DNA from: a virus
Length of the DNA stretch: 57,961 nucleotides
Virus record (IMG/VR): IMGVR_UViG_3300031463_000009
Location: 1-57,961 of that record
Strand: one strand, 5' to 3'
How positions within the stretch are numbered: the first letter of the stretch is position 1; every line of letters starts with the position of its first letter. The notes under the pieces were generated by a model. That model had not been told where the DNA came from. It was given only the letters and a program-made list of their open reading frames with translations, and searched no databases. The position numbers and the translations under genes are program-made. Positions 22,775-32,426 of this stretch are shown one piece after another.

Positions 22775-25700
22775 ATGATTGACCCTATTGAGCATAGCCG
22801 AGACATTGCCAAATCGGTTGCAGATGCGTTTATGCAAGTATTCCCTATAGAAGGGAGTAAGCATATTCTGCGACTAAACGGTGTTGATGTTGAGCCTAAT
22901 GAGTATATGTCAGACTACCCAGCCCAACTTAAGGCTAAGTTAAGCCATAGAAGTCTGTTTCAGAGGGTGGTGGGGGATTTTTCTCTCATAGATAAAGCCA
23001 CAGGAAAGGTATTGGATCGGAAGAAAATGACTTTGGCACATCTTCCTGCATTGACAGACAGATACTCATATATTGTAGGTGGCACTGAATATACTGTTCC
23101 TATACAGCTTAGGTTGAAACCTGGGGTTTATACAGAGCGTAAAGAGGATGGAACCATTCAAGCCAAACTTAATTTGGTTAACCTAAGAGGTAAAAGTGCC
23201 GCAGTTGTTTTTGACCCTGCTACGAGGATATTTAGTTTCAACTACGGGTCTTCAGAACTTCCGCTATTCCCGATATTAGAGCATCTTGGAGTTTCTGGTC
23301 AAGAATTAAAATCATTAGTTGGAGAAGATGTTTATAACGCAAACATAAAAGACAGAGAAAAAGCGGTTGCTCGTTTTGCTAGGGCGCTAGGAGTAAGCCC
23401 TGAGGATATTAGTAAAGTATTCAACGAGACCGTGCTTGATCCAAATGTTTCTAAATTGACGCTTGGACGATCTTTCTCTAAGGTAGATGGAAATGTGTTA
23501 TTGCTTGCCACAAAAAAAGTTATTGGTGTTTCTAAAGGGATGGCTAAGGAAGATGATAAAAATTCTCTTGCATTCAAAACCCCGATAGATACAGCCGATT
23601 TTTTGAAAGAAAGGATACTAAAATCAAAACAGGTTTTACATAACAGAACTCTAGCAAGGCTCGACAGGCTAAATGATATATCTAAGATTGTTATATCTGA
23701 ACATTTTTCTCATCCTATTCTTACTTTTTTTACCTCCAGCCAAGTTGTTGGACTTCCTTCTCAGGTAAATCCTGTAGATATTGCTTCGTCTGGTTCTAAG
23801 GTTACAGTTCTGGGAGAAGGTGGTATCTCATCTCTCGATCAGATTGTAGAGAAACAACAACAATTGGACCCATCTACTTTTGGTTTTTTAGACCCCATAA
23901 TGACTCCAGACAATTCAAAAGCCGGGCTTGTTGTTCATATGGCTGTTGGAGCCAAAAAGAAAGGAGACTCTTTAGTCTCCAAAGTGTGGGATATTAAAAA
24001 TAAGCAATACACTTATATAACACCTGAGAAAGCTTTTGAGTCTTTCGTGGTTCTTCCAGATCAGGTGAAAATCGTGGATGGCAAGATTAGTTTTGTTTCT
24101 CCAAGAGTAAAAGCAATTCATAAGCATGAAATAGTAGATATACCAGCCAGCAAGGTAGATTATGTGTTTGATGTACCAGAGGCACTTTTCGACATAGCTT
24201 CTTTGGGTATACCTTTTTTAGCTCATGATTCTGGCAATAGAGCTCTTCTTGCTACTAAACATATTGAGCAGAGTTTGCCTCTTGTCGATGCTGATCATCC
24301 ATTAGTTGATGTTGAAGTGGCGAAAGGGCATGGTTGGTCTGACGTTGGAAGAGCCGCGTTCCCGATGGTTGAATCACCTATTGACGGCGTTGTGTCCAAA
24401 GTAACCAAAGACCAAATAGTAATAAAATCTGGAAAGAACGTGGCTAAAGTTCCTCTTCTTAATTATTTCCCTCTTGAAGACGGTGGTTATGCCCATTCTA
24501 CCCCAGTAGTCAAACCAGGCGACAAGGTTAAAAAGGGAGATATTGTTAGCGAAACAAATTTTACAGATAAACAAGGAAAACTCAAGATAGGTAAGAATCT
24601 TTTAGTTGCTTATGTTCCATATAAAGGATTAAATTTTGAAGACGGAATAGTAGTATCTGAAAGTGCAGCTAAAAAGCTAACATCACGCCATTTGTATAGA
24701 GAGAATGTTTATACTTCAAAAGGAATAGCTGTATCCAAAAATAAGCTACTCGCTTTGTATCCTGGGATTTTTAATACTAATCAGTTGAATAAGTTGGATT
24801 CTGATGGAGTAATTAAGGAAGGTGAATATATTGATGAAGGGGATCCTTTAATAGCTGTACTCCAGCATGACATACAACCAAAACCTGAAGAACTTCTCTT
24901 AGCAAGGTTCTCAAAGAAATTGTACCAACCTTGGAAAAATAAGACTGTTACTTGGACTAATCCATTTAGGGGTAGAGTTGTAAGAGTTGTAAAAGGCAAA
25001 AATATAGATGTCTACATAGAAACAGAGGAACCTGCTCAGGTCGGGGACAAGCTGAGTACTAGAGCCGCTCCTAAGGGAATAATAACCTACATAGTCCCAG
25101 ATGCAGAGATGCCAAAAACAGAATCAGGAAAGACCGTAGATGTAATTGTGAACCCGTTGGGGATACCTTCAAGACTCAATTTTGGTCAAGTATTAGAGGC
25201 AGCTGCTGGAAAGATAGCAGAAAAGACAGGAAAACCTAAGATGGTTGCTCAATTTAAGAAGGGCGACCTTGAAGAACTAGAGAAGGAACTTAAAGAGCAT
25301 GGAATTTCGGACAAAGAATATCTAATAGACCCAACGACAGGGGTCAAAACAGAGCATCCTGTTTTGGTAGGTCCTGAATATATTTTGAAACTTAAACACA
25401 CTGCCTTGACGAAAGCCACCGCTCGTGGAGGTGGGGTAGGAGAAAAGTATTCTTATGATTCCATTCCTTTAGGTGGAGAAGGAGCCCAATCTTTAGGTCA
25501 CCTTGGTCTTTATGCGATGCTTGCTCATGGGGCATTGAAGAACCTGTATGAAATGCAGACATATAAAAGTTCGGCGAATCCTGAGTTTTGGTTCGCTTTG
25601 CAATCTGGAGCCCCTCTTCCTCCTCCATCTGTGCCGGTCCCCTATAAAAAATTTGTCGACTATTTGCGCACGCTCGGAGTAGATGTAAAGAAAACAGGAA

Positions 25701-28700
25701 ATGTGCTGCAGCTATACCCACTGTATGACGAAGATATTCTCAAGCTTAGTTCAGGTGAAATAGATCCAACCAAAATAATTAGAGGTAAAGATTTAAGAGA
25801 AGAACCTGGCGGTTTGTTTGATCCTGTTAAAACAGGTGGTATTACAGGGACTAAATATTCTCATATTACACTTAATGCATCGTTTCCTAATCCTATTTAC
25901 AAGGATGCTTTTGCCATTCTGTTTGGTATGACAAGGACTCAATATGATGAGCTAATACAGGGTAAGTTAGGTGTTACTGACGATGGCAAATTATCACCAG
26001 ATGGAAAATACCGACTTGATAAAGCCTTTAAGAAGTTGCTATCCACGCTTGATGTGAAAAAGGAACTGGCAGAATCAGAGGAAAGAATAAAGAACACATC
26101 AGGCATTGAGCGGGCAAAACTGGCCAGAAAAATTAGAATACTTCGTCATCTTGCTGAGTTGAAAAGAAACCCCGAAGATGTTTACATGACTAAGCATGTG
26201 TTGGTTATCCCTCCTTATTTTAGGCCTATAACTGAGACTAAGGATGGAAATATTTCTGTCAATGACCTGAATGGGCTGTATAGAAACATCGGTATTCTAA
26301 ATCAACAGCTTAAACAAGCAAAGGAGCTAACAGATAAAGAACAAGCAGACGCTTATGCGTCAGTTTATTCAGCCCTTGAGGCGTTACAGATGAATGGGCT
26401 TTCAGTTGGGTCTAAGCAATACAGGTCCGTTCTCGATATTATAGCTGGGCCACAACCTAAATTAGGATATTTCCAACAGTCACTTTTGAAGCGGAGGCAG
26501 GATCTAAGTGCAAGGGCTGTCATTGTTGTTCCTAAAGAAAGTATGCCTCTTGATGAAGTAGGACTTCCTGAGAAAATGGCTTGGACAATTTTTGGTCCTT
26601 TGGTTATAAGAAGATTGACCAGAGCCGGTTATACCACCCTACAGGCTACTGAGATGGTAAAAAACAAAGTTCCGGCCGCAAGGACAGCCCTAGAAAGAGA
26701 AATGAAAGAGCGACCTGTATTACTAAAGAGAGACCCGGTATTGCATCGTTATAATGTGATGGCTTTTTACCCCAAGCTTGTTTCTGGAGAAGCTATACAC
26801 ATCCACCCATTGACCTTACAGGGTTTCGGCGGAGACCTTGATGGAGATGCATTTTCTGTGTTTACCCCTGTAACAGAAAATGCTGTAAAAGAGCTACAGA
26901 ACTTATTACCATCTAACAACCTGTTTTCTACTACTTCAGGAAAGGCTTTGTACGCCCCAAGACACGAAGGGTTGATGGGGCTATATCTTTTATCCCGCGT
27001 GGAGAAAAAATCGGATAAGAAATTCGACTCGGTACAAGATTTGATGGCTGCTGTAAATGAGAAAAAAGTTTCCCTTAATGAGGAAGTAACTGTCGCAGGG
27101 AAAAGGACTACTGCCGGAAGAATACTTATTCAAGAGGCACTGCCAAAAGGCTATGAAGTAGATGTTTTAACAGGTAAAAATCTTGCCAAACTACTTTCGG
27201 ACATTGGGCATAAACATCCTAATGATTATCCATCGGTAGTTGAAAAGCTAAGAGTTCTTGGTAATGACTATGCGTTTAGATACGGCGTCAGCATGGGTAT
27301 AGAAGATGTAAAAGTGCCTAAATCCTTACAGGAATATACTAAACGGGTCTGGGACAAAGCTGAGCGTATGGCAGCCAATACTAGAGATCAGGACAAGAAA
27401 ACTAAGATTTTATTAGCTGCGAAAGAGTCCATAGAGAAAAAAGCATTGGAAACTCTTCCAAAAGATTCATTCCTTTACAAAATGGTTGAATCTGGAGCAA
27501 GAGGTAACCCTGGGCAACTTTTGCAAATGACTGTCGGACCTGGTTTGGTAGAACAACACGGGAAATTGATTACTGTTCCTATAAAATCTGGTTATGGCGC
27601 TGGGATGGATGTGACCGATTATTTTACATCGATGCTTGGGGCAAGATCCGGTCTGGTTTCTGGAAAAGCTCGTGAAATTAGAGACCCGGGCTGGCTATCA
27701 AAACAAATGTTGGCGTCGGTATTAGACGTTAGAGTGACCTCCGACGACTGTGGGGTTAAAAAGGGCACTTATATGAGTGTTGATGACGACCAAATTCTAG
27801 GAAGGTATTTGCCTAACGATGTGACCATAAATGGTAAAGTATATCGTAGGAATACATTAGTTACTCCGGAACTTTTGTCCGAAGCGAAGAAGGCTAAGAT
27901 CAAAGAATTAGAGGTTAGATCCCCTTTGAATTGTCAGGCTCCTCATGGAGTTTGTAAGAAATGTATGGGATTAAACCCAAGTGGAAAAGAACATAGGCTA
28001 GGCGAATTTGTTGGGGTATCTGCTGCCCATGCCATAGGTGAACCGAGTTCACAGCTTGCTCTTTCTGGGTGGCATACCGGAGGCGCTGTAGGTGCGCAAA
28101 TATCTCCTTTTAATAGACTACGTCAACTTTTGGCATTCCCAGAGAATTTGTCAGGAGAATCAGTATTAGCCCAGACTTTTGGAAAAGTTGAAGCCATACA
28201 CAAAAAGCCTTTAGGGACAGAGGTAGTAATAAATAATGTTACTCATTGGGTTCCTTCTGACAAGAAAGTAACAGTCTCTGTAGGCGACAAGGTTACTAAG
28301 GGTCAGCCAATTTCTACAGGACTATTTAATCCGAGAAAACATATGGAGCTCGTCGGGGTTGAAGGAACTAGAAATAAGTTGGTTGATGAAATATACAATT
28401 TACTTCGGACACAAACTCCTATTAGAAGAACTAATGTTGAACTTATAGTAAAAGCCTTGACTAATGTAGCAGAAGTAGACGATAGAGGTGGTCACCCACA
28501 TTGGTTAGAAGGAGACCTTGTGCCATTGAATCATGCTAATTGGTTCAACAAATCTGGTAGATTTGCAGAGATTTCTAAAGGAAATGCTGTCGGTGGGAAA
28601 CTATTGGAAAACTACAAAGGATTCAAGAAAGGCACAATTGTGGACAGGAGTATGCTGCCTCATCTTCCTGACCAGGTTAAAGTAGAGTTGCCTCCAGTCA

Positions 28701-28918
28701 AATATAAACCGGTGTTGAAGGGAATTAATGTTCTACCTCTGGAAGTTGGAAGCGACTGGATGACAAAGCTTAATTTCGAGCGCATTAAAACAAGTGTTAT
28801 TGAAGCGGCTATAACTGGGGGGAAATCTAAACTTCAGTCGTTTAATCCAATCCCAGATTTGGTGTATGGCACGGACTTTGCTGACGTTTCTCAAATAATG
28901 GACAAGAAGACAAAATAA
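22775..28918 (+). CDS. Fused beta-beta' multisubunit-type RNA polymerase, single polypeptide
   Basis: The 2047-residue protein carries both large RNAP subunits. Beta blocks: NFEDGIVVSE (620-629), GDKLSTRAAPKGI (757-769), NPLGIPSRLNFGQVLE (793-808), PLGGEGAQSLGHLGLYAM (898-915) and the C-terminal clamp PSVPVPYKKFVDYLRTLG (951-968). Beta' begins almost at once: LYDEDILKLSSGEI, a clamp-helix region NDLNGLYRNIGILNQQLKQ (1163-1181), RQDLSARAVIVVP (1241-1253), then the catalytic GGDLDGD (Asp1354, 1356, 1358), bridge helix/trigger loop GARSGL...DPGWLSKQM (1622-1645), zinc site C1659/C1720/C1727/C1730 and GEPSSQLALSGWHTGG (1755-1770). The beta' N-terminal zinc ribbon is missing, and Gly1352 replaces the Asn of NADFDGD. 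Cellular beta plus beta' total about 2750 residues, so this is compact. No alpha, omega or sigma gene was seen. Its place among head genes allows a virion-carried role (inference). Confidence 0.95.
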   Translation: MIDPIEHSRDIAKSVADAFMQVFPIEGSKHILRLNGVDVEPNEYMSDYPAQLKAKLSHRSLFQRVVGDFSLIDKATGKVLDRKKMTLAHLPALTDRYSYIVGGTEYTVPIQLRLKPGVYTERKEDGTIQAKLNLVNLRGKSAAVVFDPATRIFSFNYGSSELPLFPILEHLGVSGQELKSLVGEDVYNANIKDREKAVARFARALGVSPEDISKVFNETVLDPNVSKLTLGRSFSKVDGNVLLLATKKVIGVSKGMAKEDDKNSLAFKTPIDTADFLKERILKSKQVLHNRTLARLDRLNDISKIVISEHFSHPILTFFTSSQVVGLPSQVNPVDIASSGSKVTVLGEGGISSLDQIVEKQQQLDPSTFGFLDPIMTPDNSKAGLVVHMAVGAKKKGDSLVSKVWDIKNKQYTYITPEKAFESFVVLPDQVKIVDGKISFVSPRVKAIHKHEIVDIPASKVDYVFDVPEALFDIASLGIPFLAHDSGNRALLATKHIEQSLPLVDADHPLVDVEVAKGHGWSDVGRAAFPMVESPIDGVVSKVTKDQIVIKSGKNVAKVPLLNYFPLEDGGYAHSTPVVKPGDKVKKGDIVSETNFTDKQGKLKIGKNLLVAYVPYKGLNFEDGIVVSESAAKKLTSRHLYRENVYTSKGIAVSKNKLLALYPGIFNTNQLNKLDSDGVIKEGEYIDEGDPLIAVLQHDIQPKPEELLLARFSKKLYQPWKNKTVTWTNPFRGRVVRVVKGKNIDVYIETEEPAQVGDKLSTRAAPKGIITYIVPDAEMPKTESGKTVDVIVNPLGIPSRLNFGQVLEAAAGKIAEKTGKPKMVAQFKKGDLEELEKELKEHGISDKEYLIDPTTGVKTEHPVLVGPEYILKLKHTALTKATARGGGVGEKYSYDSIPLGGEGAQSLGHLGLYAMLAHGALKNLYEMQTYKSSANPEFWFALQSGAPLPPPSVPVPYKKFVDYLRTLGVDVKKTGNVLQLYPLYDEDILKLSSGEIDPTKIIRGKDLREEPGGLFDPVKTGGITGTKYSHITLNASFPNPIYKDAFAILFGMTRTQYDELIQGKLGVTDDGKLSPDGKYRLDKAFKKLLSTLDVKKELAESEERIKNTSGIERAKLARKIRILRHLAELKRNPEDVYMTKHVLVIPPYFRPITETKDGNISVNDLNGLYRNIGILNQQLKQAKELTDKEQADAYASVYSALEALQMNGLSVGSKQYRSVLDIIAGPQPKLGYFQQSLLKRRQDLSARAVIVVPKESMPLDEVGLPEKMAWTIFGPLVIRRLTRAGYTTLQATEMVKNKVPAARTALEREMKERPVLLKRDPVLHRYNVMAFYPKLVSGEAIHIHPLTLQGFGGDLDGDAFSVFTPVTENAVKELQNLLPSNNLFSTTSGKALYAPRHEGLMGLYLLSRVEKKSDKKFDSVQDLMAAVNEKKVSLNEEVTVAGKRTTAGRILIQEALPKGYEVDVLTGKNLAKLLSDIGHKHPNDYPSVVEKLRVLGNDYAFRYGVSMGIEDVKVPKSLQEYTKRVWDKAERMAANTRDQDKKTKILLAAKESIEKKALETLPKDSFLYKMVESGARGNPGQLLQMTVGPGLVEQHGKLITVPIKSGYGAGMDVTDYFTSMLGARSGLVSGKAREIRDPGWLSKQMLASVLDVRVTSDDCGVKKGTYMSVDDDQILGRYLPNDVTINGKVYRRNTLVTPELLSEAKKAKIKELEVRSPLNCQAPHGVCKKCMGLNPSGKEHRLGEFVGVSAAHAIGEPSSQLALSGWHTGGAVGAQISPFNRLRQLLAFPENLSGESVLAQTFGKVEAIHKKPLGTEVVINNVTHWVPSDKKVTVSVGDKVTKGQPISTGLFNPRKHMELVGVEGTRNKLVDEIYNLLRTQTPIRRTNVELIVKALTNVAEVDDRGGHPHWLEGDLVPLNHANWFNKSGRFAEISKGNAVGGKLLENYKGFKKGTIVDRSMLPHLPDQVKVELPPVKYKPVLKGINVLPLEVGSDWMTKLNFERIKTSVIEAAITGGKSKLQSFNPIPDLVYGTDFADVSQIMDKKTK

Positions 28919-28955
28919 CTAACTTATTGTATTTTTTTAGTTAGAGGTATGAAGT

Positions 28956-29729
28956 GTGAGTACTAGGTCGAATATGGTTGATCCTAACTTGGAAAGAGCA
29001 AAAGCTCTTGTTGAGCTTTCTAAATTTCCAAAAGCCAGCAAGAAATACGGTCCTGCGTATTCAAAGGTGCTTATGGGTTTCCCAAGTTCTACTATAGATA
29101 GTCTCATCAGAAAAATTAGAGGAATACCTAAAGATGCCCCACATTTCAATGAGCAGGCTCTGCTAGAACTTTTAAAAAGAAAAGACCTAGCAGAGACCTA
29201 TGTGGCACATGCAGTTCCTTCGGCTAAAGTAATTTATGCGTTATCAGAAAAACGAAAACAGCAGCTACGAGAACTTGCGGATTTAGAAGACTATTTGCGC
29301 ACGGCTAAAGCTATTCTTCCTCAGAGGCCACCTCTTGGTAGAATAAGACTAAATAAAGAGCAACTAAGGAAACTAAAAGAACTAGTAATAGCTCACGAAC
29401 TTGATGAAAAAGAACTAGCTGATAAGTACACTAAAGGATTGATTTTCAAGCGCTTAGATGCACCTAGAGTAGCTGGTCATATAGCGCCGGACATATTACT
29501 TAGAGAGAGTAACAGACTATATCTACAGCATGATAGACAACTGTGGAAAGCTATGGCCGCTGTAAGGATGGTTACTGGCGAGTATTCGTTACTAAAATCC
29601 TGTGGGATTAATTATGGTAAAGAGTATATCTCACCTGGGAGTAATAGATATAAAGCGGCAGTAAAACGAATAAATGAACTATGGAGTAATGTAGGAACTG
29701 TTTTGTATGGAGGTGCAGGTATAGACTAA
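28956..29729 (+). CDS. Hypothetical protein downstream of the RNA polymerase
   Basis: The 257-residue helical, basic protein starts at GTG 28956 with GAGGT 7 bases upstream. It contains LRELADLEDYLRTAKAIL and LRKLKELVIAHELDEKELADKY (helices with heptad character) and ends LYGGAGID. It has no Cys pairs and no membrane segment. It could be an accessory factor of the polymerase or a virion protein, and proximity is the only evidence. Confidence 0.68.
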   Translation: MSTRSNMVDPNLERAKALVELSKFPKASKKYGPAYSKVLMGFPSSTIDSLIRKIRGIPKDAPHFNEQALLELLKRKDLAETYVAHAVPSAKVIYALSEKRKQQLRELADLEDYLRTAKAILPQRPPLGRIRLNKEQLRKLKELVIAHELDEKELADKYTKGLIFKRLDAPRVAGHIAPDILLRESNRLYLQHDRQLWKAMAAVRMVTGEYSLLKSCGINYGKEYISPGSNRYKAAVKRINELWSNVGTVLYGGAGID

Positions 29730-29768
29730 TCTTTTAGAATGCACTAATATTTTTTTAGGAGGATTTAT

Positions 29769-30560
29769 ATGAACACTTTGCAAAAATTGGCAGACGAGGC
29801 TCAGGGAATCGATCCTTGGGCGTCCCCAGTATATCAAGCAGCTGTAAATAGAGCACTTGCGGATTTGGACAGAAAAGCACGTTTGGCATTTAGGAAAGTT
29901 AAAAAGCCGGTTGTTGATACAGAGAAAGAAGCACCATCACCTCTCTTGGCTTCCATGACAGGACACCCAGGTGCTCCATGGACTCCTTCATGGGCAAATC
30001 CACCAAAACAACAAGCGACAAAACAAGAAACACCAACATCAACGCCGACAGCGTCGGCTCTTTTGTCTGCTATATCAAGACATCCTGTCGCTGCTGGATT
30101 AGGAGCAGCCGGCACACTTGCTGGAGTTGGAACCCTTGCAGCGCTTTTAGCAAGACGAAGGGCAGAGAGATCATTCGCTGAGGCACTTGCACAAAGAGCT
30201 CCAGCAGCATTCGGAGGTTTAGGCAGCCTTGCTCCCCTTGGTGGTGGTTTACTCGCTGGCTACTTATTAGGACGTAGGAGCCAGAAACAGGCTTCTGCTT
30301 TGCCAACAGTTGAAGAATTGATTAATGAATTAAGGAATGGTCTTGAAAAATTGGGGTTCGATATGGTTAGTCCTCTTAGCTCATTGCCGGCAGTTAAACC
30401 CCAGATTGCCCCTATCTTTCCTGGGGCTATACCTCAAGCAGTCGCTAAACCTGGGGTGAACCCACTTGGACCACCAGGTCCTTCTGGTAGAGCTTTGTAT
30501 AGAGTTAGAACTCCTACGGCTGGTGAGTTGGCTGGTTACTCTATGCTTAGAAACAAATAG
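29769..30560 (+). CDS. Glycine-zipper membrane protein, probable virion-internal protein
   Basis: The 263-residue protein begins MNTLQKLADEA with a K6-L-A8 leader motif. Residues 100-125 (HPVAAGLGAAGTLAGVGTLAALLARRR) and 150-175 (GGLGSLAPLGGGLLAGYLLGRR) are two Gly/Ala-zipper hydrophobic segments, each ended by Arg residues, as in proteins that insert into membranes during DNA ejection. A QKQA motif and a helix with LEKLGF follow, then a Pro-rich end. It is a shorter relative of the next gene (30686-32368), sharing both hydrophobic segments. AGGAGG precedes the ATG. Confidence 0.76.
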   Translation: MNTLQKLADEAQGIDPWASPVYQAAVNRALADLDRKARLAFRKVKKPVVDTEKEAPSPLLASMTGHPGAPWTPSWANPPKQQATKQETPTSTPTASALLSAISRHPVAAGLGAAGTLAGVGTLAALLARRRAERSFAEALAQRAPAAFGGLGSLAPLGGGLLAGYLLGRRSQKQASALPTVEELINELRNGLEKLGFDMVSPLSSLPAVKPQIAPIFPGAIPQAVAKPGVNPLGPPGPSGRALYRVRTPTAGELAGYSMLRNK

Positions 30561-30613
30561 ACACAGACACTTAAATGTTAAGTAAAAAATTGATGGTTTT
30601 GTAGTAATAGAGT

Positions 30614-30673
30614 AAATAGACTTATGATTAGTTAGAGCTATACTTATCATTTAGTCTATTTTATTATTTTTTT
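30614..30673 (+). terminator. Terminator-like hairpin with T-run
   Basis: AAATAGACT (30614-30622) pairs with AGTCTATTT (30653-30661). Inside it ATGAT (30624-30628) pairs with ATCAT (30646-30650). Seven T follow at 30667-30673, directly against the AGGAGG of the next gene. The A/T-rich stem suggests partial termination between the two zipper genes. Confidence 0.5.
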
Positions 30674-30685
30674 AGGAGGACTATT

Positions 30686-32368
30686 ATGAACACTTTGAGA
30701 AAACTGGCCGGTTGGAGAGAATCCTACAATAAAGCAATGAATGTAATTGGCTATCCCGGAGAAGCTCTTGCTGGAATTATGGAGAAAAAGTTCAATCCTG
30801 ACGCATATTATGCTGGAAAAACTCCACCGTCTCCACCCCCTAGACAGAAAATACCGAAAGAGCCACAATATAGTACTCGTGGTCCTGTAGATGAGATTGT
30901 ACACACGTACACTAGTGCTGGATACCCAGCCCCCGAAACAGTGATACTTCCTGGTGTTCAAGCCACATTTCAGACCGAAGCAGGAAGGGAAGCTGTTGAT
31001 AAAGCTATAGCAGAGGACGAACTGAAAGCAAGGATGGAAGAATACAGGCAAATGATGCGTGGGCAGTCGGATGTTAAACCCAGACTTCCGTCGGCTACTA
31101 CTAGTCAACTAATTGACGAACTGCTTGGAAGAGCTAAAGAGAATATCAAAGCCAAAGCTTATAGTGCTAAGGCGGATCTTGGGAAAGTCTATCAAGAACG
31201 GGCTAAACCGTCAGCTGAAGCTGCTTTATCTGCTGTTAAAGGACATCCTGTCGCTACTGGATTGGGAGCCGCCGGTGCACTTGGGGGACTTGGAGCTCTC
31301 ATAGCCCTTTTGGCAAGACGAAGAGCACAGAAGGCTATGGCTACATCACTTGCAGCAAATGCCCGACCTGCATTAATGGAGGGATTGGCTAAATATGGTC
31401 CTCTTGCTCGTAGGTTTGGTCCTTGGTTGGGCGCTGGTTTAGTAGCTGGGTATTTACTGAACAGGGGTAAAAGCGCATCTGCCCCACAGACATTCCAAGA
31501 ATGGGCTGATGGGATAAGGAGCAGCATCGAAAAAGTTGGAGATGATGGGGATCTGCAAGGAGCATATCAACAGAATGTCAGGCCACATCTTGAATCTGCT
31601 ACCAGATCCGCGCTGCGGGCATATCAGCAAAATGTCAAACCTGTTGTTGGGGCAGCTGCTGGTACACCTGTAGGGCGTGCACTGGCAAATCAAGCCAATT
31701 TGATTGGGAACACTTTTAGGCAAGGTGTTCAGAATGTGCAGAGAGGGTATCAGCAAAATGTCAAACCAGTTGTTGAAGCTGCTGCTGGTACACCATTAGG
31801 ACGTGGAATAGCAGACCAAGTCAACTTAGTTGGAAACTATTGGAGGAACGCCGGCAATAAGGCTTATCAGAATGTTGTTAAACCTTTAGCTGGAGAAATA
31901 GCGTCTACTGTTAGACAACATCCTGTTGGTACGATGCTTGCACCTGGGGCTGTAATTGGGACTAGTTTAGGGGCTGGTTTAGGGGCTGGTTTAGGTTCTT
32001 TGCTGAGAAATAAAAAACAATCATCGGCACCACAGACATTCCAAGAATGGGCCGCTGGAGTGAGGGAAGGAATTGAAAAAGTCGGATTCGGTTGGGGAGA
32101 TGTTAGACAAGGTTTATCACGGGCAGGCGGTTTTGTTGCTGATCAAGGACGCTTAATCGGCAATTACTGGGGAAATGTTGGTAGAAGGGCGAACGAATAT
32201 GTCAGGTCTAATATTATAGACCCTACTCCCCAGATGCAGCCTCAAACCCCTGCTCAACCCCAAGCTAAAAAACCGTCTGGGGGTGGAGGCTTGGGGACGT
32301 TCTTCTTAGGCACTCCACTAAAGTCTCCTGCAAGAGAGCAACTTAAGGGGGTAGATTTTGGTGACTAA
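30686..32368 (+). CDS. Large glycine-zipper membrane protein with internal repeats
   Basis: The 560-residue protein begins MNTLRKLAGW (K6-L-A8 leader), like its neighbour. Hydrophobic Gly/Ala segments lie at about 182-210 (HPVATGLGAAGALGGLGAL), 238-258 and 410-440 (LGAGLGAGLGSLL). It contains two copies of TFQEWA(D/A)G(I/V)R..IEKVG (about 267 and 450) and two of YQQNVKPVV.AAAGTP.GR (about 313 and 353). It ends in a Q/P/G-rich linker. Such a mixture of membrane zippers and repeats fits an ejection (pilot) protein that forms a channel in the host envelope. That role is inferred, not shown. Confidence 0.76.
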   Translation: MNTLRKLAGWRESYNKAMNVIGYPGEALAGIMEKKFNPDAYYAGKTPPSPPPRQKIPKEPQYSTRGPVDEIVHTYTSAGYPAPETVILPGVQATFQTEAGREAVDKAIAEDELKARMEEYRQMMRGQSDVKPRLPSATTSQLIDELLGRAKENIKAKAYSAKADLGKVYQERAKPSAEAALSAVKGHPVATGLGAAGALGGLGALIALLARRRAQKAMATSLAANARPALMEGLAKYGPLARRFGPWLGAGLVAGYLLNRGKSASAPQTFQEWADGIRSSIEKVGDDGDLQGAYQQNVRPHLESATRSALRAYQQNVKPVVGAAAGTPVGRALANQANLIGNTFRQGVQNVQRGYQQNVKPVVEAAAGTPLGRGIADQVNLVGNYWRNAGNKAYQNVVKPLAGEIASTVRQHPVGTMLAPGAVIGTSLGAGLGAGLGSLLRNKKQSSAPQTFQEWAAGVREGIEKVGFGWGDVRQGLSRAGGFVADQGRLIGNYWGNVGRRANEYVRSNIIDPTPQMQPQTPAQPQAKKPSGGGGLGTFFLGTPLKSPAREQLKGVDFGD

Positions 32369-32370
32369 TG

Positions 32371-32402
32371 TGCCAATCTTGGCAATACTAAATAATTAGT
32401 AT
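32371..32402 (+). promoter_or_regulatory. Two adjacent short hairpins before the paralogue cluster
   Basis: TGCCA-ATCT-TGGCA (32371-32384) and ATACTAA-ATAA-TTAGTAT (32385-32402) follow each other directly in the 58-bp gap. There is no T-run, so they are not a standard terminator. They could be an RNA processing or stability signal. Confidence 0.4.
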
Positions 32403-32426
32403 AAATTTACTTTAGGAGGTAAAAAC

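Noticed and set aside
25392-25721. 109-codon leftward open frame within the RNA polymerase gene
   Set aside because: It lies opposite conserved beta-subunit motifs, and nothing supports an independent gene.
30656-31108. 150-codon leftward open frame opposite the zipper gene
   Set aside because: It is antisense to a recognisable membrane-protein gene, and its Ser/Phe-rich composition is the mirror of that gene's codons.
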